In this document: positions 13,001 to 24,253 of the stretch, piece by piece
Layout: every line of letters starts with the position of its first letter
Numbering within the stretch: position 1 is the stretch's first letter
NCBI RefSeq assembly: GCF_905475465.1
Contig: NC_062241.1
Location: 12,028,001 to 12,092,000, forward strand
Origin: Pieris napi
Lineage: Eukaryota; Arthropoda; Insecta; Lepidoptera; Pieridae
DNA length: 64,000 nt
Reading direction: 5' to 3'
The notes under the pieces: generated by a model
Told to the model about the DNA's origin: nothing
The model's input: only the letters and a program-made list of their open reading frames with translations
Databases searched by the model: none
Program-made: the position numbers and the translations under genes

Positions 13001-16000
13001 GAACTGTCGAAAGATTGTGAACCTCAACGCACTGCTTACAACTTAACGTATTATTCAGTAGATTGTAATCTATCGAAGTGAAACCGTCAAACTTAACTTC
13101 CCAACAATTTATAAATATTACCAAATCTAAAGCTGTGAGTTACTTTCAACACGACATCAATTTACATTCATCAAAGTAATCTATTACAATCTAACGGTTT
13201 ACAATTTTACGGTGACATATAGATAGGTAAAAAATAATAGAAATACAAACTTAATAAGATTATTTTAAAATATGTATATGGAACTACTGGCTGAACCGGC
13301 AAACGTTGTTTTGCCATGTATATTATTTCTAGGAAACATTAGTTCAATATAATAACTATCAACTATAATAAAAAATAGAGGTTGATCGTAGAGCAGTGAA
13401 AATTAAGGGTTGTATGTATTTTTGTATGTTGTATAATAAAAACATAAAAACAAAAAAATTGTCTAAAAAATAAAAATAATTTATTCCTTATCACTTAGGG
13501 GTTTGAAAGATAGTAAGAATATTCATAAAAAAATCATAAGAATCTCTGGCATTGAGAGTGTCCATGGGCGACAGTATCACTTAACATCAGGTCAGCCTCC
13601 TTCCGGTTTGCCCCCGGTTCTTTAAAAGTCTTACTCTTTTAAGCTGTAGGAGTCGAAATGTTTTATTTCAATGTTTAGTAAAACTATGTGGTTTAATGAT
13701 TTCTTATTTTCAGGCCATCAATATTATGTTTATATCTAAAAATGTCGGAGATATTAATCATTTGCAGTTCCTAAATAGCCTAGACGATCCATATTTTTTT
13801 AATTTAGTTAATTTAGCAAAATGGAAAAGTAAATTGAATTGCATTTACGCTGTCAAAGGTGTTCTTATAGGCTTAACAGTCGCATTTCTTGTTTTTAGTG
13901 GGATTTTGCTAATTGGATTATTTATGGTGAGTATAATTATTATACCTATATATTGTCCGCTAGGACGCGAACTCTTTGTCGAAGAAAATTGTGCAATTAT
14001 TTTCCGATGTTACGTCAATTCATTATTTTTAGTATGGTTTTGGTATGGTTATTTTCAAATAAAACACTTCATTTGAAGGTGACTACTGACGTTTACTGTT
14101 TCAAGGGTAGTGGGGTTGCGAAGCCAACATAAACTAATTTGGCTCATTTAAGGGTAATAAATCATAGTGACCCTTCAATACAAGTGAAATCATCTTATTA
14201 CACGACATAACAATAATAATCGGACGAAATCGAAAACATGAATATTGTAATACAATTGATGAGTTTTGGTTGGTTGGTTTTTTGGCGCCATGTGTGCGAC
14301 GATGACTAACATCTAACTTTTAATATATATTATATATGTAAATTAACTAATGTTAGGTAACATAAGTCTCGCTACGCAGTTTTACCGTAAGAAGTTTGGA
14401 GATCTATGTTAAGCCAATACCACGTTGGTGAATTTATTCAATCCCTACTTTAGGGATCTTCTCTCTTAAGTTATCACGTAATTCGCTAGTGCTAACATCT
14501 TTTAGTGACTATATCGATATTGAAATTCTTCTGTATTAATTAAATACTGTGACTTACTTGATATATATATGTATTGAGTATTCACGATACAACCTCTGCT
14601 TGGTAACTAAAAATTCAGGCTTCTAATTTTATTCACAATGAAGTTAGTGGGTCGAAAATGGCCTGTCTTTTACCAATTTTTAAAAAGTTCCGGGATAATT
14701 TTGTGTATTTAAAAATTGTTTTTATATATTTCCAGAAAAAACGAATGTTGATCAAAAGCTATTTGATTGCGGCACCAGCTTTTATAATTTCCCGTACGGT
14801 GTTGTATGCATGCGAATTCGTACTTGTTAAAACCAATGTAGTATTCCAAGCCATGAATATGAACTCAGCATTCTACGTTCTAAACATTATCTCTGTATGT
14901 AAGTAAAACCTGATGAATATTTCTTAACTACTACAAATACTAAAAAGTGTAGCGATCTACAATCTGTGCCATTACTACGATAACTTCAAATCCTGAAAAG
15001 CGCTAACAAAGCCATTCTATAACGTAAACGGTAAATCTACTCAGTAGTAATGTTCTATATTAAGATTTTCAATATCACTTGACGTAGTATTTTATTATAG
15101 ATATATTTAATTTATTAATTAAAACTAAACCTAAAAAAATAATAGTAGAATGAAACCTATTGGAAAAGGAGGAGAATATTATAAAAATTAAAGGAAAAAT
15201 AATTTACGGGCGATCTGAGGTCGGGAAGGGGAAGGGGGGTTAGTTTTTAGGATAAAAAACAGTTTATCTCGATTTCCGGCAAAACTAAAAGACCTATCGA
15301 AGAAAGTTAAATGGCAAAATTGTAGGTAATAAAAAGATCTATAACTTTTGTATTCACACATTTTTCACATAACCTCAAAATTTATGTGAAAAATTAAAAA
15401 AAACTAGTTTTTGGTTTTTTATTTTTATCTTTTACAAAAATTTATTTTTTTAAACGAAATTTGGTGAAAACTTACCTTTCTATGTCCCAAATACGCTGTA
15501 ATTTATTTGATTAAAAATATTTATTTTTTCACCTTATTTTGAATTAATTTAAAAAAAACACCCTAATTTTCAATCGAAAATTCACCCGTCAAAATATCAG
15601 CTTTTTTCAAAAAGTTGGTGTGCTTTCAGTTTGTTGAAATCTCTACTTTCGTATGGTAAAAAAAAATATATATATGTATTACCATAGTACATCTTTTCAG
15701 AAAATGCAAAAAATCGTATGCAGTAACAACCAGACCCGTCATCCCCTTCCTTACTTCTCTATGAAATACGAAAATTTTAGCCCATCTAAAGGCTAATATT
15801 TTGTTTTAGGTCACTCAGGTATATATAAGTTATCTTAAAATAGTAATAAATAGGCATCTTATTAAAATTTAAAGAAGATTCATAGGGAAGGGGATGACGG
15901 GTATGGGCGTTACTGCATACAATTTTTTGCATTTTCTGAGAAGATTTACTATGGTAATATATATATATTTTTTTACCATAGGAAAGTAGAGATTTCAACG

Positions 16001-16657
16001 AACTGAAAGCATACCAACTTTTTGAAAAAAGCTGATATTTTGACGGGTGAATTTTCGATTGAAAATTAGGGTGCTTTTTCGATATTAATTCAAAATAAGG
16101 TGATAAAATTATTATTTCAAATCAAATAAATAACAGCGTATTTGGGACATAGAAAGGTAAGTTTTCACCAAATTTCGTAAAAAAAAAATTTTTGTAAAAG
16201 AAAAATTGTAAAATAAACTTGGTTTTTTGAATTTTTCACATAAATTTTGAGGTTATGTGAAAAATGTGTGAATACAAAAGTTTTAGATGTTTTTATTACC
16301 TACAACTTTGCCATTTAACTTTCTTCGATAGGACTTTTAGTTTTGCCGGAAATCGAGATAAACCGTTTTTTACCCTTAAAACTCTCCCCCCTGCCCCTTC
16401 CCGACCTCAGATCGCCCGTAAAATATTTTTCCTTTAATTTTTATAATATTCTCCTCCTTTTCCAATAGGTTTCATTCTACTATTATTTTTTTAGGTTTCA
16501 AAAATTATCGGCACTGGTCTAATAAAACTGATGAAATGTTTATTATGTTTCAGTATTCGACATTATGCTTTTTTTCATCATTTCCATGGTATATAATACC
16601 TGGGAAAAAGAAGAGAATATGCGACATGGAGCTAATAGACATTTTTTGCATAAATAA
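10065..16657 (+). CDS. Four-helix membrane protein, tandem copy 2 (4 coding exons)
   Basis: Predicted exons are 10065-10121, 13714-13926, 14736-14898 and 16554-16657, with phases 0, 0 and 1, giving about 178 residues. The helices match copy 1, but the first loop is different and contains INHLQFLNSLDDPYFF. The C-terminal tail is longer than in copy 1 and ends at a TAA that overlaps the AATAAA signal (16653). All splice sites are canonical. A Harbinger transposon fills intron 1 and a foldback element intron 3. The non-coding leader exon of copies 1, 3, 5 and 6 is not found upstream, so expression is uncertain. Confidence 0.7.
10481..10803 (+). pseudogene. Harbinger transposase, N-terminal exon
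   Basis: The likely start is the ATG at 10481, before an acidic SSDSDSDFEEELEL segment and a basic KQRKRRRYW stretch, followed by the helical region that precedes the catalytic domain in HARBI1-like proteins. The exon ends at a GTAAGA donor (10804) in phase 2. The expected next residues (about ten before SLAFSYRMG) are missing, because MADF sequence in the opposite orientation follows instead. Confidence 0.7.
10842..11608 (-). pseudogene. MADF/BESS-type Harbinger DNA-binding protein, exon 2
   Basis: Read on the minus strand it begins after a TTTGTTTCAG acceptor. It encodes the second half of a MADF domain (KCKDEWTKLRNAYVNAMKRR, then IPWKYEEQMNFLQTYI), a low-complexity linker and a BESS-like helix (DLFFLSMSKALKKLPKLEQI). 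Near 11115 the reading frame is broken: the natural C-terminal part (AEIRILEAQDQIRR) continues in another frame to about 10829. Its exon 1 lies on the opposite strand at 12674. Confidence 0.65.
11640..12490 (+). pseudogene. Harbinger (HARBI1-like) DDE transposase, catalytic part
   Basis: The translation contains the family landmarks in order: SLAFSYRMG, GSLDGKHI (first catalytic Asp), YFNYKNEHSIVLLGLVDA, TIVADAAFPL (second Asp) and LSRARRTVENAFGIL (Glu), then CCLHNLL. Such proteins cut and join DNA in the nucleus together with a Myb/MADF partner. The domain is uninterrupted but is disconnected from its N-terminal exon, so no full enzyme is expected. Confidence 0.8.
12674..12806 (+). pseudogene. 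MADF protein, exon 1 (detached)
   Basis: The ATG at 12674 opens MDEEQLIEYVRQFKVIYNP, the first helix of a MADF domain, continuing to a GTAAGT donor at 12807. It ends in phase 1, exactly the phase needed by the exon 2 acceptor at 11608, but that exon is on the other strand. The two halves were therefore one gene before an inversion. Confidence 0.65.
13290..13640. repeat. Old Helitron and dispersed-repeat fragments
   Basis: 13290-13540 is a diverged relative of the CTAGCTGACCCGG Helitrons (CTGGCTGAACCGGCAAACG start). 13548-13625 is the complement of a dispersed lepidopteran repeat recognisable by CACTCTCAATGCCAGAG in other copies. Both lie just before exon 2 of copy 2. Confidence 0.5.
15127..16522. 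mobile_element. Long-armed foldback element (GACCAGTGC family)
   Basis: Arms of about 525 bp (15127-15650 and 15990-16522) are inverted copies of each other around a loop of about 340 bp. The right end reads GGCACTGGTCTA, while the left end lacks the last two dozen bases. No ORF of note. It lies in intron 3 of copy 2, and a complete relative is at 42197. Confidence 0.75.
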
Positions 16658-16737
16658 ATATACAAAAGTGCTGTTTTTCATTTCAATTCAGTATTTCCTC
16701 ATTGACACCTTACTGTTTTTATAAAAAAATGGTCAAG

Positions 16738-17160
16738 GCCAAAAGTCAACGGTTCATCGGATGTTAAGTGATACCGCCCATCGACACTCTCAGTGCCAGA
16801 GGACACGCGTGTGCTTTTCCGTCCTTTTAAGAATTGGTACGTTCTTTTCTAGAAGGTCCCTAAGTCGAATATAGTTCGGAAATAATTCAGTGGGCAGTTG
16901 GTTCCACATAATGGTCGTGGGCGGCAAAAAATGCATTAAAAAACACTCTATAATAAAAATAAGACATGTAAAGATACGAACGATTTATTTTAGAATCTTT
17001 TATTAATTAGGCTTCAGATCAATGGGTACATATATCCCTATGTCGGCATAGTTTTGGGGTCATTGATCGAAAATCCAGACATCTCGACGCCTGGGCATCA
17101 CAAAGAGCAAAAACGTAGATATGGTAACAAACTTTGGAACAATTTAGAAATGAAAAAAAA
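16738..17160. repeat. Dispersed repeat fragments after copy 2
   Basis: 16738-16960 belongs to the repeat with CATCGACACTCTCAGTGCCAGAG and GGGCAGTTGGTTCCACATA. 17060-17160 holds a separate block (CTCGACGCCTGGGCATCAC) that recurs at 32790, 45590 and 52940 just before SINEs or hairpin elements. No gene. Confidence 0.5.
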
Positions 17161-17410
17161 AACTTGAAGCGTGCGACTGTCATCTCTGAGATTGTCGGTT
17201 CGATCCCCGGCTGTGTCCTATTGAACTTTTTTATCTATTAACGCCTTTAAAATCGCTGATACAGTGAAGGATAACATCGTGAGGAAATGAAAAAATCTAT
17301 ACATTAAACCCATAAAGACGGCGTGTGCATAGAAAGCTACTAGCTTATTTGATAAAACGAATGACCGCGAAACAACAAAATACTGAAGTCCAGGCCTAAA
17401 AAAGGTTGTA
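17161..17410 (+). mobile_element. tRNA-derived SINE
   Basis: The head contains GCGTGCGACTGTCATCTC and the B box GGTTCGATCCCC. The body runs to GTCCAGGCCTAAAAAAGG. Close relatives are at 32865 and 45655. Confidence 0.65.
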
Positions 17411-18689
17411 TCGCAACAGATTTTTGAAGTTATATAAATATAATAAACTCCCGTTTAATCATTCATCTTAAAGGATCCATGTTTTAGAACCAAAAAGTTG
17501 ACGGCATTTGTCAGGCAAGTATGACCCGACGCTGTATGAATTTTAAACCCAGTTTTGTGGATCTGTTTAAACAGCTTTCTTTGAAGTCAAGGTGTTTGAT
17601 TTTCTTATTTGGTGATTACGTCAACTGTAATTTTTACACATATACACATTGTCTATGTTTGAAATCGAAATACACTTTCGAGGATTCCTACAATAAATTA
17701 ATACGTTGAAATACTATTATTTTTGTGAGCTTTGCTTACTTTTTTGCTGACATGAGAACTGGGTATAAATTGCAGTAAATCTGCTTACGTAATACTTGAA
17801 CAGCCCCAAGTAGGTGATCAGCCTTCTGCGCCGATTTTTGGAAACCGTGAAATTCGTTCTATGTTCTTACATTATTTTAAATTGAATATTAAAATCTAGA
17901 TGAAAGGGTAGTATATAATATATAATAATATTTTTATCCACTTCAATGCAGGAGTATTTTAATGATGATGAATTTATTTTCTAGTTTGCAGCATTTATTT
18001 CATTCTGGTGATCAAGAGTTACTACAATGTGATGCTATTGGATGATGTACAGGCTACCTATCGCTCATAAATCGTTTCACTTAGATTCTGATGTCTCCAC
18101 GAATATATTTGTATTATTTGTATTTGTAAACTTTTAAAAATCGAGTTTTTTTTATTTCACACATACCATGTAGCCGTTTCATCAGCGTATACTGCTATGA
18201 CTTCTCGACCTGGTCAGCCACAATGGCTATAATCGGTAGTAAGAGGGGACGAGGATCCTTCCTTTAGGTCAGATGAAGTACACAACATCCACAATATAAG
18301 GGTCTCCTTAAAACCAAGTGCCAGGGGAGTCAACTACAATAGGTAAGTATACTAGAGGCCAAAATGAATTCAACGATCAAATGAAGTAGTATGTAGTAGT
18401 AATGTAGATTAAGCATATGTGATGGTACTAAAATAAACGATATTGATGATGATAGCTTTTCAGAAGATCATCATGAAGATTTATGGTGTCAATGGTTTTT
18501 ATTAGGTATGTTAAATTTAAAGAGGTGACAATAAAAGTTAAGTTAAAATTAAAGTAAAAGAGCGTCTCATTTCGTTGTGTGTTTATTTATTTATATACAG
18601 CTTTAGTATGGCCAAATTTCAACTAAAGTATTATAAATAAGTAATTAATATCAGTTAACAGAAAAACCTTTTGCTGTCTATAATTACAT
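17411..18689. other. Intergenic flank between copies 2 and 3
   Basis: 17480-18110 is a diverged version of the flank seen at 5760-6600. 18121-18560 shows no element or ORF I can name. The flank leads into the leader of copy 3. Confidence 0.4.
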
Positions 18690-18895
18690 GTAATTAACCG
18701 AATATGCTCTACAAATTAGTGGTCTGATATCTCTTTTCCCTTTTGTATTTGAGATAACAAAAAATAAAACAAAATTTTCCTTAAAAATTTGGGTAATATA
18801 AGGAAAAATTATAAAATAATATGTTCTATTTAAGCTATTATTACGCTAGCAGTCATACTGATCTGACAAATTTTGTATCCTTCAAACCTGAACAA
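18690..18895 (+). promoter_or_regulatory. Promoter and leader exon of copy 3
   Basis: Nearly identical to 1-207, including the TATAAAAT box and the leader ending CCTGAACAA before a GTAAGT donor at 18896. The promoter is kept although the first coding exon of this copy is damaged. Confidence 0.5.
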
Positions 18896-19358
18896 GTAAG
18901 TTTTAGAAATGTTTTAATAAAATTTGTATTTGTAGAACTAAAGGGCTAATATTGGCTTCAAGTGTACGAAGATTGTTCACATTTAGTTTACGCTTTTAAT
19001 TATTAACTACAATATATATATGTAACTTAACAATAGTTTCTCGTAATATGCAATTCATTCATATCAAAATCTAAGGGAGCGGGATTGATGATTTAATAGA
19101 TGTACAGTACAAATGCGGTATAGTTTTAAAAATAACAATAATCAAACTTTTTTTAGTATGGGACGAAATGCCAATAAGAATGGTTTTGTAAAAAAAAATT
19201 GACTCTTTTCAGAGGCCTTAAGATGTGCGTATTGACAGCTAAAGCAAAGAATTTTTACGCCCTTTTCATGAATATGTATACCGAATTAAGGTGTGTTGAT
19301 TGTGCGTGATAAATTTTTTAGGTTGTGTACACGTAATTAAAAAAAATTAAAAAAATCA

Positions 19359-19627
19359 GTGGCACGACAACCTCTTTAGGTCTTGGCCTCAGATTTCTGA
19401 ATCTGTTTCATGATCTTTTTTAAATCTAATAGCCTCCAGTGCCGGTCACACGCCGTCGGCTTTTTAGGTCTAAGGCAAGCCGGTTTCCGCACGATGTTTT
19501 CCTTCACCTTTCGAGCAAATGTTAAATGCGTACATAGAAAGAAAGTCCATTGGTGCACAGTCGGGGATCGAACCTACGACCTCAGGTATGAGAGTCGCAT
19601 GCTGAAGCCACTAGGCCAACAATGCTT
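19359..19627 (-). mobile_element. tRNA-derived SINE
   Basis: Same insertion as 958-1205 in copy 1 (shared flanks), with a better preserved body containing the complement of GCCGACGGCGTGTGACC. B box GGTTCGATCCCC on the minus strand. It predates the split of copies 1 and 3. Confidence 0.7.
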
Positions 19628-20640
19628 TGTATATTTAATTTGCTTGTGATTATTACAATTTCCCACTTCTCTTTCGGTGGAAGAGCCTGCGACCTAAAAA
19701 GAGGATCCTTCACCAGTCTATCTCACTGGCCATAAGCCACCAGTGGCTATGTTCAGCTGTTAATTTATATATATGTAGCTGTCGGAATAACTCTCCAATA
19801 TCGCATCAGGGTATAACGTCATCATTACCCACTGAAGTGTTTCCGAATCGATTCTACTTAGGGTCTTTCAAGAATAGAACGTACCAATTCTTAAAAGTCC
19901 GGCAACGCACTCGCGAGCTCTCTGGCCTTGAGTGTCCATTGTCAGCGGTGTTACTGAACATCCTGCCCCCGTTCTATAGAAAATGTAAAATTAGTTTAAA
20001 GACAATTTTGCGCTGTTGTGTGTAGCAGAATTTGCGAACTTACGATTGTACCACCTTACACATTTTTGTACTATATTCTAGTAATAAATTATTATTATTA
20101 TCATTATCTTTAGCTCTTTAGTCCATATAAAGTTTTATTTAAATGTTTAGTACGACTTTATGGTTTATTGATTTCTTATTTTCAGGCCATCAATATTATG
20201 ATAATAGCTAAAAGTGGCGCAGACATTTATAAGTATTCGAAGTTACAACAACTAGCATATTATAGCCTAAGCCAGAAAAATTCTGATCAATCACGTTTAG
20301 AAAAATTTATAAGTAAAATTAATTGCATTTACGCTGTCGAAGGTATTCTTATAGGCCTAACAGTGATATATCTTGTTTTTAATGTGATTTTGCTTATTGG
20401 ATTATGTAGGGTGAGTATAATTATTATACCGTAGTGGAAATATAGCTAGATATTGTCCACTAGGATGTTAATTGTTCGTCGAAGGAAATTGTGCAATTAT
20501 TTTCCGATGTTACGTCAATTATTAATGCCATAAAAAAACAAAAACGATGTTTTCAAATAAAATACTTTGTGTTAAAATAACAACTGACTTTAACTGTTTA
20601 AAACATGAGCTTATAACTAACATCATTAAGAGTAGTGGGG

Positions 20641-21847
20641 TTTTTTTTTTTTTTTAATATATCACTTTTCTACTCCCCTGCCAAAGTGTCCAGGGACTTT
20701 TTCACATCACACGTCTCGCGAAAGACACCCCGGCTACATCTGTAATAAAAATATTATGGGCTTACAATATTCATGGGCGAGCCGGGACGCAGTTCCTCGC
20801 GAGACCCGTTCTTGGGGTTTTGTTTGCCGTCTTTATATATTCAACAATTTTATCGCAGAACCGTTCCAGGCACGATCTGTGCTTTATTAACATGTCCTGT
20901 AGGCCGTTACGGTCTACAGTCATCTGCATTTGTTGCTCCAGGTCGTGCCTGGACGATGCGAAAATAGGGCAATGTATGAGCACATGTTCTACTGTTTGTT
21001 CTTCATTGCTGCAGGCACACGTTGGGCTTGTCCTAATTTTAAACCTATGAAGGTAATGTGCAAAGGCTCCGTGCCCTGTAAGAATTTGCGCCATCTGGGG
21101 TGTGAAACGCTTCTCTTTTATTAATTTGTACGCAGTTCTTACATTTGCGATGAATAATTTTGTAGTTCCATCTGTTTCACCCCCCAGGTAGCGTTCATTC
21201 CATCGATGTTTTACATATGACAGGGGGTATGCGGCGTATTCAGGTTTTGACCTTAGTCTTTCCGCCGCTTCTCTTGCTAACGTGTCCGCCCTCTCGTTCC
21301 CTGGCGTACCAACGTGCGCCTTTACCCAGAAGAGGCTTATATGAGTTCCTCTTTTGCGGCACTCTTCCAGGCTCCGGCGGATCTCGGGTACCTGGGGATC
21401 GAGAGATCGTCCACTCACAATAGCATCTAATGCTGACCTAGAATCACTGTATATTTTAACGTCACGCTTATTTTTATTTATGTGGCTAGTCGCGTTTCGT
21501 AGTGCCGTCAATTCAGCTTGAAAAACTGTGCAGTGGGGCGCCATCTTAATCATCTTGCTATTTATTTCCATTCCATCTTTCCATTCCGTCCAAGCGGCAC
21601 CCACTCCTATACTTGTTTTGCTGCCGTCCGTATAGATTTGTGTGCCGCCGTGTCCTTCGATTTCTTCCGGATTGGTGAGCATCTTGTAGTCCAGATTTGT
21701 TTGTTTCGTCGGGTGTGGGAGATCTACGTATTTCACTCTCCTCTCTAATTCTTCGCTCTCCAGTATTTCCGTGCTGACCCCCCTTCTTATCTCATATAAG
21801 GCAGCGGCTTCTTGAATACGGAGGTCTAGTGGAAGTATCCCGGCCAG
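20641..21847 (-). mobile_element. 5'-truncated RNase H-bearing LINE with 14-bp target duplication
   Basis: The element ends in a 15-base poly(T) on the + strand (its poly(A) tail) and is flanked by TAAGAGTAGTGGGG at 20627-20640 and 21848-21861. Copies 5 and 6 have this target once (41475, 49829), proving the boundaries. Only the 3' third of the element is present. It lies in intron 2 of copy 3. Confidence 0.9.
20771..21847 (-). CDS. LINE ORF2 C-terminal fragment: RNase H and zinc knuckle (R1/Jockey type)
   Basis: The frame is open from the 5' truncation point at 21847 (LAGILPLDLRIQEAAALYEI) and includes an RNase H domain: YTDGSK (Asp), FQAELTAL (Glu), YSDSRSALDA (Asp) and KAHVGTPGNERAD (His/Asp). 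A Cys-His motif follows (CACSNEEQTVEHVLIHC). RNase H helps remove the RNA strand during insertion. The domain is intact but has no reverse transcriptase, so it is a dead 5'-truncated copy. Confidence 0.85.
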   Translation of the reverse strand: MAGILPLDLRIQEAAALYEIRRGVSTEILESEELERRVKYVDLPHPTKQTNLDYKMLTNPEEIEGHGGTQIYTDGSKTSIGVGAAWTEWKDGMEINSKMIKMAPHCTVFQAELTALRNATSHINKNKRDVKIYSDSRSALDAIVSGRSLDPQVPEIRRSLEECRKRGTHISLFWVKAHVGTPGNERADTLAREAAERLRSKPEYAAYPLSYVKHRWNERYLGGETDGTTKLFIANVRTAYKLIKEKRFTPQMAQILTGHGAFAHYLHRFKIRTSPTCACSNEEQTVEHVLIHCPIFASSRHDLEQQMQMTVDRNGLQDMLIKHRSCLERFCDKIVEYIKTANKTPRTGLARNCVPARP

Positions 21848-21913
21848 TAAGAGTAGTGGGGTTGCGTCGCTAACAAAAACTGATTTGGCTCACCTAGGGG
21901 TAATAAACCTAAG

Positions 21914-22071
21914 TAGACCAGGGTAGGCGATCTGATATCGGGAAGGGTTAGGGGGGGAGTTTTAAGGGTAAAAAATGGTTTATCTCGATTTCCGGCAAAA
22001 CTCATAGGGTTTCATCCTACTATTATTTTTGTAGGTTTCAAAAATTATCGACCCTGGTCTAAAGTGACACT
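21914..22071. mobile_element. Short inverted-repeat element (TAGACCAGGG), 3-bp target duplication
   Basis: Ends TAGACCAGGG and CCCTGGTCTA are flanked by AAG on both sides. The empty site CCTAAGTGACAC is seen in copy 5 near 41529. The inside matches the outermost part of the foldback elements at 15127 and 42197, so this is a deletion derivative of that family. Confidence 0.75.
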
Positions 22072-22212
22072 TCAATACAAGTGCAGTCGTTTTTGGACAT
22101 TATCGGAAACAAGAATATTGTGTTACAACTGATGAGGCTCCAATTTGTGCGTGTGATTTTGTGTGTGTGGGCGCCATGTGTGTGACGATGGCTAACATTT
22201 AACTTCTAATTT

Positions 22213-22220
22213 AATATATT

Positions 22221-22271
<51 letters not shown>
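22213..22271. repeat. AT dinucleotide microsatellite
   Basis: An almost pure TA run in intron 2 of copy 3. The same site is expanded in copy 6 (50286-50330) and short in copy 1 (3680). Confidence 0.8.
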
Positions 22272-22275
<4 letters not shown>

Positions 22276-23047
22276 GTAACATAACTTATGTTAGGTTACA
22301 TAACTCTCGCAATGCAGTTCTTTTACCGTTAAAACTTGTGAGATCTATGTTAAGCCCTACTTAAGGGACTTCCTCTCTTAAGTTATCACGTAATTCGCTA
22401 GTTAATCTTTTAGTGACCATAAAAATACATTGACTTACTTGATATGCCGTACAACCTTTGCTTGGTAACTATACCAATTTTATTCACAATTACATTACCA
22501 ATCTTATAAAAAGTTCCGGGATAACTAAGTGCATTTAAAAACAGTTTTTATATATTTCCAGAAAAAGCGAATTTTGATCAAAATCTACTTGATTGCGACA
22601 CCAGCTTTTATCATTTCCCGTACGGTGTTGTATGCATGCCAATTCGCACGTGTTGCAAACGATGAACTTTTTCAACTGGGCTATTATTTGAACTCAGCAT
22701 TTTACGTTCTGAACATTATCTTTGTATGTAAGTAAAACCTGATAAATATTTCTAAACTACTAGAAATACTGAAAAGTGTAGCGATCTACAATCTGTGCCA
22801 TCACTACGATGATTCATATCCTGAAAAGCGCTAACGAAGCGATATATTATGCAGATTCTCGATCTTAAATATTGGGGCTTTCGGGTCAGTCAGTGGTTAT
22901 TCTGGTCTCTCTTTAGACTGGAGGAACACCAACCTTACTCCACAAGTCTTTAAAAATCAAATAGAGTCAGCCTTCACCTTTGTATTCTACAAATGCTCTA
23001 TTACTACTGAAAAGATTTTCAATACCAAAAAGGTTATTATAGATATA

Positions 23048-23377
23048 CTAGCTGACCCGGCAAACGTCGTTTTGCCATGTATATTATTTCTAGGAAACAT
23101 TTTTTTAGTTTAATAAAAGTTACTATCTACTATAATAAAAAAGGGGTTGATCGTAGAGGGGTGACAATAAAGGGTATGTATTTTTGTATGTATCAAAAAA
23201 AATAAAAACAAAAAAAATTTGTTTAAAAATTAAAATTTTGTGGAGGATATTGAAAAATAGTTTTTTTCCAATACTCAGACTTACTGAATATGCATACAAA
23301 ATTTCATAAGAATCGGTCGAGCCGTTCCAGTGGAGTATGGGAACGAACATTGTGACAAGAGAATTTTATATATTAGA
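23048..23377 (-). mobile_element. Non-autonomous Helitron shared with copies 1 and 6
   Basis: Minus-strand TC start and CTAG end, flanked by A and T, at the same intron 3 position as 4491-4824. It carries internal deletions relative to that copy. Confidence 0.7.
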
Positions 23378-23676
23378 TTTACTTTATTAATAAAAACTAA
23401 ATCAGTCCAATTGCGCACTTTTAACTAAAGTATTGTATTCTTTTTCTGTTTAATTATGTGTACGCTGTAATAAATAGAGAAAGATTAGAATAAAAATTAT
23501 TTATTTTTCGTTTTTTTTAATTGATTCATAATGAATTAATTTGATAAATATTTTGATATGACACTGATGAAATGTGTTTTTATGTTTCAGTACTCGACAT
23601 TATGTTTTGTTTCAACTTTGCCGTAGTATATAAAACATCGGAAAATCACGAGAATATGCCACATGGTATCCACTAA

Positions 23677-24099
23677 TACAAATTTTTAGAATAAATAAAT
23701 ATACAAAAGTGCTGTTTTTCTTTTCCATTCACTTTAACTTCATTTACCCCACTTAGTCACACCTTTATTTTTTGAAGAGAAACTTCTTTAGGCAAAATGT
23801 GGGTAATTTTTTTTAAAAACGTCACGTAGATGTTCAGCGTTTTTGTCGAAGAAAAGGGAGAGAGCGATTAAGAGAGAGTGAGAAGGATGACCTTAAAGAA
23901 ATTGTATTTTTATTATTAAAATTTATGCTAAATAATTTATTAAAATCTCAAAAGACGAATTGTAAATTAAAATGCCACGGGGTTATCATCGAAGAAATAA
24001 ATTAAAATAATTAAATTTATAATTTGTATGAATTTTCGACACTTAATATTTAAATGACAATTAAATTCCTAACATATCATCATTTTACCCTCTCTCTAG
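23677..24099. other. 3' flank of copy 3, first part
   Basis: Matches 5131-5530 after copy 1, including the AATAAA just after the stop. It is interrupted at 24100 by a nested insertion and resumes at 28373. No gene. Confidence 0.55.
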
Positions 24100-24253
24100 G
24101 GGCGGTTTTTTGATCCGTAGTTAACTCAACTATTGGTAAAAAATCGTTACTATTAGTTAAATATCAGCAAAATGCGTTTTTTGATCCGTGGTAAGAGCAT
24201 CCAATGGTAAAATATCTAACCATTAGGCAAAAAAGTTAACTACTCAGTATCGG

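Larger units (their letters stand above)
10301..13220. mobile_element. Scrambled Harbinger/PIF DNA transposon
   Basis: The ends carry inverted repeats beginning TATATGTCACCGTAAAATTG, with the complement ending at 13220. Inside are pieces of both genes expected for this superfamily: a HARBI1-like DDE transposase and a MADF/Myb-like DNA-binding protein. The pieces are out of order: transposase 5' part (+), MADF exon 2 (-), transposase 3' part (+), MADF exon 1 (+), then an inverted scrap of the transposase 3' end (about 12893-12975). It is probably non-autonomous now. It lies in intron 1 of copy 2. Confidence 0.8.
19223..23676 (+). pseudogene. Four-helix membrane protein, tandem copy 3 (exon 1 cut)
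   Basis: Exons 2 (20186-20410), 3 (22562-22727) and 4 (23591-23676) are intact, in phases 0 and 1, with canonical splice sites. Exon 3 has one extra codon (FQLGYYLNSAF). Exon 1 starts at 19223, but after about ten codons it joins intron sequence (TTTTTACGCCCTTTTCATG), which in copy 1 lies near 850. A deletion has removed the end of exon 1 and its donor. Unless another first exon is used, the protein cannot be made normally. Intron 2 carries a LINE fragment and a small inverted-repeat element. Confidence 0.65.

Noticed and set aside
20820..21748. Several + strand ORFs
   Set aside because: Antisense shadows of the RNase H LINE fragment.
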